DNA from: Candidatus Brocadia sapporoensis | GTDB lineage: Bacteria; Planctomycetota; Brocadiia; Brocadiales; Brocadiaceae | NCBI RefSeq assembly: GCF_001753675.2 | Contig: NZ_MJUW02000122.1 | Coordinates: forward strand, 38,089 to 102,088 | Reading direction: 5' to 3' | Length of the DNA: 64,000 nt | Shown: positions 57,589 through 64,000 of the stretch, one piece after another | How the letters are laid out: every line of letters begins with the position of its first letter | Numbering within the stretch: the first letter of the stretch is position 1 | Notes under the pieces: model-generated | What the model was told of the DNA's origin: nothing | What the model saw: the letters and a program-made list of their open reading frames with translations, nothing else | Database searches by the model: none | Program-made: the position numbers and the translations under genes

Positions 57589-58176
57589 GTGGAACAGTTT
57601 ATTAGCAGAACAGAGAAGATAAAAGATGGCAGTATTATTTTAGAAGAGGGTAGCTGGGCCTATTACGCTTATGTTTTACAATCCGGCAGAGCCAAGGTCT
57701 GGAAAAATGTCAATAATAAACAGGTACTTGTTGGCACTTTAAAAACAGGCGATATTTTCGGGGAGATGAGTTTTTTCGGTATGGCAAAACGAACCGCCTC
57801 TGTGACAGCAGATGGCGATGTGGTTGTAGGAATGATCACCAAAGATACCTTTATGGAAGCCATTAATAAACTCTCTCCGGAAGCACGCGGCAAACTTGAC
57901 AAAATGACACAGGATTTTTTTTATCTCAGTGATGTCTATAGCCGGTTAACGAACTGTTTGCATGAGATCCTGACGATCAAAGGGCGGATGATTGATCCCA
58001 AGCTCTTTGAAAAAGAGGTTGAGAAAATGCCGGATATCCTGCGGAAGGTCGTAGGCCTGATGATTGAGCGTTTTGTTTCTGCTATGGATGGCAGCATAAA
58101 ACTCGTGACACAACTGGAAGAAGCCTCCAAACCGATTGATTCATTATCTACAACACTGATTCAAAAATGCAAATGA
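57589..58176 (+). CDS. cyclic nucleotide-binding domain protein
   Basis: 195 residues from GTG 57589 with AAAGGAGAT upstream. A CRP-type cNMP-binding domain (about 1-115) has the phosphate-binding-cassette-like GDIFGEMSFFGMAKRTASV. The C-terminal 80 residues are helical without a recognisable helix-turn-helix, so it is not a standard CRP regulator. It may control a partner by protein contact. A class III cyclase follows 591 bp downstream on the same strand. Confidence 0.85.
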   Translation: MEQFISRTEKIKDGSIILEEGSWAYYAYVLQSGRAKVWKNVNNKQVLVGTLKTGDIFGEMSFFGMAKRTASVTADGDVVVGMITKDTFMEAINKLSPEARGKLDKMTQDFFYLSDVYSRLTNCLHEILTIKGRMIDPKLFEKEVEKMPDILRKVVGLMIERFVSAMDGSIKLVTQLEEASKPIDSLSTTLIQKCK

Positions 58177-58767
58177 GTATGAAGGAAGAAAAAGCAAGTC
58201 TACCGTACTCGTAAAAAACTATTCTGCGAAAATAAAAGATTTTGTATCCATGCCGTATTTAAAAAATGGCAACGGTTACGTCTTCCGAAACTCCATGATA
58301 TTGCCTTTTGTTTCCCAACAACAGACAGTTTATAGCAGGGAGGGAAGAGTCCTCTACGAAAGGGAAATATCATGGCTAGTCCTGAAAGGATAAAAGGAAT
58401 TCGGGTGACCTGCATATTTCTATTTTAGCAATACCTTCGGATCGTAAAAATTTCGGGAAATAAGCAAAACAGGCTGTCTGAGAATGCCGGCAAAACACAC
58501 CTTTCTGGACAGCCTGTTTGTCTTCCTCCGCCATAATATTGAAGTAATTTGGGTTTTAAGAGAGTGAAACCCAACGATTTTTCATCTGCACCTGACTTTT
58601 CCCAGAAGGAGAATTACAAAGCCCCAGGTTTCTACCGCAAACGGAAGGGGGATAAAATTCCTATTTGTTGAATTGGGGATTCGGCGATTCTTTCACGTGT
58701 ATTTCGTGAATTGTACAAGATTGAAATTCTTTAACGTAAACGTAGGCCTAACCTTAAAAAACGGGGG
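58177..58767. other. 591-bp spacer containing a hairpin
   Basis: Contains perfect 12-bp arms AAACAGGCTGTC (58467-58478) and GACAGCCTGTTT (58508-58519). This is a terminator-like or short repeat element downstream of the cNMP-binding gene. No coding region was recognised. Confidence 0.5.
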
Positions 58768-59631
58768 ATGGGAATGGAAGATCATACTGTTAAATTTCCA
58801 ATGAAAATGGCGAAGCGGATTGTTCTGTTCTGCGATCTCCGGAATTCAACGGATATATTAATGGATTTTGGGCAAGGTGTCTACAGTGGCATCGAAGGTT
58901 CCGGAGAAAAAGTCTTTACCTATGCAGATTTTATCATGGATGTCCACGAAACATCCTATAAAGAACTCTATCTAGGACATGAAAACACCTATGCGGAAAT
59001 CTATGGTGACGGTGTTATGGGAATCTTCCCGGAAGACAATGCAAAATACATTTTAGAAAATATATACCGGCTAACAAAACGGATGCGTAATTATAACGAC
59101 TCCCAAGGGGTGGGTGTCTTGAAACCCAGAATCGATATCGGCTTCGGTATTACGGTTGGAGATGTTTCATTTGTCTATTATCCATTGGACAAACGCAACC
59201 ATCCCGTAGGCCGGTGTGTTCATGAGGCCGCAAGGATTGAAGGGTTATCCCGCCTGTATGATGCCAGGGTTTTGATTTCTGACCGTTTTTTTAAATTTGC
59301 CGAAAACTACATATCCACCGACCAAAGATTCTCCTATCGTTTTATAGACCGGATTATATTAAAGGGTTTTAGAGAACCCATCACCTTGTTTGAAATTCTT
59401 ATCGACAACGACCCCAGATTTGAGACGAAAAAAAACTCTCAGAAAGAATATTCGGAGGCGTATTCGAGGTATTGCAGAAAAGAATGGACAACAGCAGCGG
59501 AACTCTTTCAAAAAATTTACCAGGAATATGGATTAGGGATAGGATTGGTGATGGCAAAAAGGTGTGATATCCTCTCAAAAAGCCCGCCGAGCCTGGATTG
59601 GAATGGAATATGGAAAATGAAAGACAAATAA
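58768..59631 (+). CDS. class III adenylate/guanylate cyclase-domain protein
   Basis: 287 residues; ATG 58768 or the ATG at 58774 (behind GGGGATGGG) may be the start. The cyclase homology domain has LFCDLRNSTDIL (first metal Asp), a second metal-type Asp in EIYGDGVMGIFP, and IGFGITVGDVSF and VGRCVHEAARIE near the adenine/ribose site. The C-terminal 70 residues are TPR-like. No transmembrane or receiver domain. It probably makes cAMP or cGMP; the nearby cNMP-binding protein would be a natural receptor. Confidence 0.85.
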   Translation: MGMEDHTVKFPMKMAKRIVLFCDLRNSTDILMDFGQGVYSGIEGSGEKVFTYADFIMDVHETSYKELYLGHENTYAEIYGDGVMGIFPEDNAKYILENIYRLTKRMRNYNDSQGVGVLKPRIDIGFGITVGDVSFVYYPLDKRNHPVGRCVHEAARIEGLSRLYDARVLISDRFFKFAENYISTDQRFSYRFIDRIILKGFREPITLFEILIDNDPRFETKKNSQKEYSEAYSRYCRKEWTTAAELFQKIYQEYGLGIGLVMAKRCDILSKSPPSLDWNGIWKMKDK

Positions 59632-59965
59632 CTGCATTGCAAAGGTATTTTTCGGGACCGGTATCAGATGAAATACTACGAACAAGTAGTACCCGGCGTT
59701 TGCCTGGTAATTGTGTGTGTAGTTGTGTATAAGGTCGGGTGAAGCCTGTCCCGAACTTGTCGACGGAACAAACGCATCCAAGCAGGACCATTGTGCCGAT
59801 GGGTTCACTTCGTCCTTCATATACTCAGGACATGCTTAATCTATCTTACTCCCGCATAACGACGAAATCCCCTCCCGGGAGGGACAAAGGGGTGGGTAAG
59901 GTCTTGCTTTCTGTGGATATATTAAGGAATATTTGAAATAAATAAAATCAGGGAGGATTAAAACG
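59632..59965. other. 334-bp spacer with palindromic repeats
   Basis: Contains a perfect 14-bp palindrome CCCTCCCGGGAGGG (59870-59883) within the common AAATCCCC...GGGGTGGG type repeat, and a GCCTGTCCCGAACTTGTCGACGG segment. No gene was recognised. Confidence 0.5.
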
Positions 59966-61297
59966 ATGGGTGTTCTTATGCAGGCTTTTTACTGGGATTG
60001 TCCTAAATTGGAAAACCAGGAGTTCCAGTGGTGGAATTTCCTTAAGAAGAAGGTCTCTTCCCTGGGCAAGGTCGGTTTTACTGCGCTATGGTTGCCACCT
60101 GCCAACAAAGCGGCTAATATTGATGGTATGTCAATGGGGTACGATCCCTACGATTATTACGACCTTGGTGATATTGACCAGAAAGGTTTCATAAAGACTT
60201 GGTTTGGTTCGAAAGCAGAGTTGGTTGAGTTAATCAGGACTGCGCATGAAAACCGGTTGGAAGTTTATGCCGACCTCGTTTTAAACCACAACAGCGGTGC
60301 TGATGCTGATGAAACTAACCCAATCGATGGCACAAAGAGATGGACCAAGTTCAATCCGAAAAGCGGAAAGTTTTCAAGAAATTGGAAGTGCTTTCATCCT
60401 TCACCGTATGAAACCTGGGATGATATGGTCTTTGAAGGTATGCCTGACCTTTGCCATAGAAATCCACAGGTCTATACGGAACTCCTGGAGTATGCACGAT
60501 GGCTCATTGAAGAGATAGGATTCGACGGATTCCGGTATGATTGTGTGAAGGGATATGGTGGCTGGATGATTCGGGCTATTCAGGAGTTGAGAGGCATCAA
60601 GGACGAGAAGGGGTATAAACCCTTCGGAGTTGGCGAGTACTGGGATAGTGACCGTAGTATCAGCGACTGGCTTGATGAAACGAATACCTGGTCAGACAAT
60701 CCTGTCGCTGCCTTTGATTTTCCCTTGAGATACCGGTTGAGAGATCTGTGCCAAGTTTATGGATACAGCTTAAAGAATCTCACTGATGGCGGAATATTGA
60801 TGAAAGACGCACCATCTCAGGCTGTCACCTTTGTGGAAAACCATGATGTCGTGCGAAATGACCCGATCTTCACGGACAAAATGCTTGCGTACGCCTTCAT
60901 CCTGACTCACGAGGGTTACCCGTGCGTATTTTGGCAGGATTATTACACCTGGGGTCTTGGACAGGAGGATTCTGCAAACGGCATTGCAGCGCTGGTGAGA
61001 ATACATGAAGACTATGCCGGTGGCTCCACTACAGTTCTGCACGCCGGTGACGATCTGTATATCATGCAGAGAAATGGCTATAACAGCCAGAGAGGTCTGA
61101 TTTTCGTACTCAACAATCGTGGAGATTGGAACGGCGTTTCGGTTCAGACGCAGTGGAAAAATACCAGATTTGTTCCTATGGCCTGGAGGGGAAGAAACGA
61201 CCTGAACGCCCCGCAGGAAAAATGGACGCAAGAGGACGGTTGTGCAGACTTCTGGTCGCCACCAAGAGGCTATGCCGTTTACGTTCCACAATGTTGA
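59966..61297 (+). CDS. alpha-amylase (GH13), cytoplasmic
   Basis: 443 residues. The GH13 barrel has DLVLNHNSG, the nucleophile region GFDGFRYDCVKGY (Asp), acid/base Glu in FGVGEYWDS and the transition-state Asp in FVENHDVV. No signal peptide, so it acts on internal glycogen-like glucans. A strong ribosome site (GGGAGGATT) precedes ATG. Similar to GH13_5/6-type bacterial amylases. Not in an operon with a glycogen locus here. Confidence 0.93.
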   Translation: MGVLMQAFYWDCPKLENQEFQWWNFLKKKVSSLGKVGFTALWLPPANKAANIDGMSMGYDPYDYYDLGDIDQKGFIKTWFGSKAELVELIRTAHENRLEVYADLVLNHNSGADADETNPIDGTKRWTKFNPKSGKFSRNWKCFHPSPYETWDDMVFEGMPDLCHRNPQVYTELLEYARWLIEEIGFDGFRYDCVKGYGGWMIRAIQELRGIKDEKGYKPFGVGEYWDSDRSISDWLDETNTWSDNPVAAFDFPLRYRLRDLCQVYGYSLKNLTDGGILMKDAPSQAVTFVENHDVVRNDPIFTDKMLAYAFILTHEGYPCVFWQDYYTWGLGQEDSANGIAALVRIHEDYAGGSTTVLHAGDDLYIMQRNGYNSQRGLIFVLNNRGDWNGVSVQTQWKNTRFVPMAWRGRNDLNAPQEKWTQEDGCADFWSPPRGYAVYVPQC

Positions 61298-61333
61298 ATA
61301 GGTTTCACTTATCAGAGAAAGGATCTATTAAAT

Positions 61334-61903
61334 ATGCAGCAGATAAAACCGCACCTCATAAAAAGCTTTTTGTTAACCGTTGGCATTATCGTTGTTTCTG
61401 TATTTTTTTCTGATAACAACTCCTGCGCTAAAACGGCCAGGGAGATTGATGTGAGTGTAGATGCTTCCCTGGACCGTTTCCGTAAAGAAGTAAAGGGTGC
61501 AGAGGAATTTTTGAAGAGTGCAAAGGGGGTGCTGGTATTGCCTGGGGTTATCAAAGGAGGACTGGTCATTGGCGGTGAATACGGCGAGGGAGCGCTGAGA
61601 ATGAACGGAAATACTGCTGATTATTACAGTATCGCCGCTGGCTCATATGGATTTCAACTCGGCGGCCAAAAAAAAGATGTCATCCTCGTCTTTATGCAAG
61701 ATGAAGCTCTTGCCAGGTTCCGTGCAAGCTCCGGCTGGAAGGCAGGGGTTGACGGATCAGTAGCTCTTATAAACCTTGGGGCAGCAGCCTCCATCGATAC
61801 TGCGAAAATCAAAGAACCTGTTGTCGGGTTCGTTTTTAACCAGAAGGGTTTGATGTACAATCTAACTTTGGAAGGCTCGAAGTTTACCAAACTGAAAAAA
61901 TAA
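61334..61903 (+). CDS. SYLF/YSC84-domain lipid-binding protein, exported
   Basis: 189 residues. An N-terminal signal peptide (about 10-32) precedes a SYLF domain. Typical blocks are SAKGVLVLPGVIKGGLVIGG, GSYGFQLGGQKKDVI and an acidic/hydrophobic C-terminus. SYLF proteins bind phosphoinositides or lipids. It follows the amylase gene after 36 bp. Confidence 0.9.
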   Translation: MQQIKPHLIKSFLLTVGIIVVSVFFSDNNSCAKTAREIDVSVDASLDRFRKEVKGAEEFLKSAKGVLVLPGVIKGGLVIGGEYGEGALRMNGNTADYYSIAAGSYGFQLGGQKKDVILVFMQDEALARFRASSGWKAGVDGSVALINLGAAASIDTAKIKEPVVGFVFNQKGLMYNLTLEGSKFTKLKK

Positions 61904-62177
61904 TATCTTCGGGGCAGATGGTGTACGGGATAAAAGAGGGAATTGTGGTATGAGGTCTTGCTGTTTGCAGAGATAATCATTTCGTATTGCATCCTCTATT
62001 ACGTCCAGGCTCTCGTGTGCCGCACCCGCAATAAATTTACTTCTCCTTCTTGTGTTATCAGCCTTCTGCTGGTTTTTGTCCAGGCATTATTTACTGCTTT
62101 TGCCGGGGAAATATTTTTTTTGAATTGCAACGCTATGTCATGATAAAATAAAAAAACTATGAGTTTTGGATATTGTG

Positions 62178-62815
62178 ATGGTATACATACTTTTAAAAAG
62201 CCTATTACTGAGCAGCCTAACGCTGTCAAGCGCTCTCATGGTGAATAAGACGAATGATCAACCGTCGATTCTCGCACAAGACAAGGAAGTTGTAACGCTG
62301 GGGGGCGGTTGTTTCTGGTGTATTGAGGCGTTCTTTGATGAACTGGAAGGCGTTGTACGTGCGGAATCAGGTTATTCCGGTGGCTGGGTCGATAATCCCA
62401 CCTATCAAGGGTCTGTACGGGAACTACGGGGCATGCGGAGGTGGTACAAATTACGTTTGATCCCAAGATCGTCTGCTTAAGAGAAATTTTAGAGGTTTTT
62501 TTTGCGATGCATGACCCCACAACCTTGAATCGTCAGGGAGCGGATATAGGTACACAGTATCGCTCCGTTATTTTCTACCGAAACCAGGAACAGAAAGCGG
62601 TGGCAGAACAGGTTGTCCGGGAGATTCACGATGCGCATTTATGGGAGGCGCCGATCGTGACTGAAATAGCGCCGTTTACGGCATTTTATAAGGCAGAAGA
62701 TTATCATCAGGAATATTATAAACTGAATCCCGGACAGGGGTATTGCCGGGTTGTGATTGCGCCGAAGATAGAGAAATTCCGGGAACACTTCCGGAAAAAA
62801 CTTAGGAGAAAATAG
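62178..62815 (+). pseudogene. msrA: msrA with a single frameshift
   Basis: Peptide methionine sulfoxide reductase A. The first reading frame from ATG 62178 has an N-terminal signal-like segment and the catalytic [18 protein letters not shown]. After Tyr76-Gln77 the frame breaks at the GGG of 62409-62411, where one base appears missing. The next frame resumes with [18 protein letters not shown] and finishes normally (YYKLNPGQGYCRVVIAPK). Restoring one base gives a full-length protein. Either the gene is broken or it is a sequencing error in a short G run. Confidence 0.85.
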
Positions 62816-62995
62816 TTCGCAGATAGATGTTTTCCGGAGCAAAAAACATCAGGATAAAGATTTCCGTCAGGAGGGAGAACTTAAAGGCTCGTGAATATGA
62901 CGACTTTTTCGCCGGCATATTCTGGCATACCTGTAACTGCGTAAATGGCACCCATCTTCACGGATCGTCTTGGAATTCAATGAAAGGCAGGCAGC

Positions 62996-63385
62996 ATGAA
63001 ACATCTTGATCCCATATCTCATGTCATGACCACCAATGTGAAGACCGTGCAGATAAGTCAAAAAATGAGCGAGGTCCTCCGGATATTGGCGGAAAATCAA
63101 ATCCATCATGTACCGGTGGTAGATGGCCGGAGGCTTTCTGGTATGATCAGTACGACCGATATTATCCGGTTGAACATTACGGTATCCACTGCGGACGAAT
63201 GGTCAATTGAAGAGGTTATGAAAAGGAACCTCGTTACCATTGATATAAATGACAGCGTACGAAAAGCTGCACAGCTTCTGAGTGATGGAATATTTCATTC
63301 TCTTCCGGTGATTAACAACGAACGTCATCTCATAGGAATTATTACGAGCACGGACCTGATCAGATATTTGGTGAAATTGTGTTAA
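62996..63385 (+). CDS. CBS-domain pair protein
   Basis: 129 residues, two tandem CBS domains (about 8-60 and 72-127). The first ends VDGRRLSGMISTTDIIRL, the second NERHLIGIITSTDLIRYL. CBS pairs bind adenine nucleotides and regulate partner proteins; no effector domain is attached. Ribosome site AAAGGCAGGC. Stands alone. Confidence 0.93.
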   Translation: MKHLDPISHVMTTNVKTVQISQKMSEVLRILAENQIHHVPVVDGRRLSGMISTTDIIRLNITVSTADEWSIEEVMKRNLVTIDINDSVRKAAQLLSDGIFHSLPVINNERHLIGIITSTDLIRYLVKLC

Positions 63386-64000
63386 ACTGTAACCTGCACA
63401 TCGGCAGTGGAAAGCCTATTTCGGGTAACGCCCTTTCTGCACATGTTTCAAAAAAGCCTTATCCCGAACCTCCCTCACGGTTAGCCCGACTTTCGTAATT
63501 TGCACATAAAAACAGTTATTTTTGGGCAGGTATCGCCGGGAAATCCTTGGTACGAAAGGGGTGAATTCTCAAGATGGCTTGTAGTGCCAACTTTTTTGTG
63601 CGACCCCTTGAGTTTGCTGGCTTAGCGGCTTGCATACCCCTCGAATTGTGAAGGTCGGGCTAAGACAGGAAACACGGCGAATTTCCATTTCGGGGTACAC
63701 ACATCTGTTGCCGCAGGTATCGCAGGCGGTTTTTTTCCCGATCGGGTAAACTTTATTACTATGGCATTGGAATCACCAAAAATGTCTGATACCTTGTGCT
63801 GTAGTTTAAAATTACAGAATTCATATGCATCATATAGGGATCGTTTTTTCTCTCATTTTTACCCGCTCAATAGGAAGAAGACCCAAAATTTATGTAACTA
63901 TTCAGCGAAACGGATGGTGAGAGAGAATAATTTCTCAGAATAGTCAGGAGCCGATAGGGAAAACGGGCAGACGGGAAAATCCCGAAGGGATGACATGATT
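63386..64000. other. 615-bp terminal stretch without a gene
   Basis: No coding region supported; short frames near 63761 lack start signals. Contains the inverted-repeat element at 63481-63663. Confidence 0.4.
63481..63663. mobile_element. 183-bp MITE-like element with imperfect inverted repeats
   Basis: TTAGCCCGACTTTCGTAATTTG (63481-63502) and the minus-strand reading of 63642-63663, which begins TTAGCCCGACCTTCAC, match at 18 of 22 positions. There is no reading frame inside. The interior ends in GGTATGCAAGCCGCTAAGC (minus strand). This fits a non-autonomous miniature element. Confidence 0.5.

Noticed and set aside
57589..58176. CRP-type transcription regulator
   Set aside because: The C-terminus has no helix-turn-helix, so it is called only as a cNMP-binding protein.
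61943..62143. 66-codon hydrophobic plus-strand open frame
   Set aside because: No ribosome site, overlaps an antisense frame and shows no family signature; probably chance in the SYLF-msrA spacer.

Overview
The window looks like a chromosomal segment of a moderately AT-rich anaerobic planctomycete, most likely an anammox bacterium (Brocadiales: Kuenenia, Brocadia or Jettenia type). This is inference from gene content. It rests on a Rieske plus cytochrome b6/diheme cytochrome c fusion pair, a TPR protein ending in two RNA polymerase alpha-CTD-like modules, a DUF4159 protein, an AhbC/NirJ-type haem radical SAM enzyme, SecD and SecF fused in one polypeptide, and a 2-hydroxyacyl-CoA-dehydratase-type protein with its activase. 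No hydrazine synthase, hydrazine dehydrogenase, rRNA, prophage or CRISPR array is present.

Layout. 1-935 holds no convincing gene but has a near-perfect 53-bp palindrome and a strong hairpin. 936-5741: a GlcF-like Fe-S protein, aspartate-semialdehyde dehydrogenase, a divergent RNase HII-like protein, a 67-aa protein and a cold-shock protein. 6043-19856 is mostly plus-strand housekeeping: TPR/alpha-CTD protein, ruvA-ruvB-queH-(spoIID-like)-tgt-yajC-secDF, then LysM and beta-propeller envelope proteins and the AhbC-like enzyme. 20014-23784 (minus): DUF4159 protein, a decayed transposase, a PLD-type protein and an MtaB-type methylthiotransferase. 23990-30133: alanine dehydrogenase, rfbD, an MsbA-like exporter and recJ. 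30446-35172 (minus): GGDEF sensor, YhcC-like radical SAM protein, tRNA-Gly, HPF/cold-shock fusion and M48 protease.

35173-37440 is a small accessory scar. It holds an ISL3-type deletion derivative with both inverted repeats, an integrase C-terminal fragment beside tRNA-Val, a SemiSWEET gene, a 135-bp MITE-like element and a second dyad element. 37444-47919: DUF456 protein, a 1479-residue REC/PAS/GAF/GGDEF/EAL protein, icd, a Wzy/TPR protein and a glycosyltransferase. 48509-52839: the cytochrome b6-c and Rieske pair, YceI and TruA. 53359-57235 (minus): the dehydratase/activase pair and a small haem-copper-oxidase-like membrane protein. 57589-63385: a cyclic-nucleotide-binding protein, a class III nucleotide cyclase, alpha-amylase, a SYLF protein, a frameshifted msrA and a CBS-pair protein. 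63386-64000 has no gene but contains a 183-bp inverted-repeat element.

How the parts connect. RuvAB and RecJ serve recombination. QueH and Tgt are two steps of queuosine tRNA modification; MtaB, TruA and YhcC add further tRNA or radical SAM functions. YajC and SecDF support protein export, and SpoIID-like, LysM, MsbA-like, RfbD, Wzy-like and GT4 proteins point to wall and surface polysaccharide. Two c-di-GMP proteins and a cyclase plus cNMP-binding protein suggest dense nucleotide second-messenger signalling. No complete new defence or mobile system is visible. The most unusual items are the enlarged SecF periplasmic region, the TPR/tandem alpha-CTD protein, the ATP-driven dehydratase-type pair in a probable hydrazine-metabolising host, and the non-autonomous repeats.
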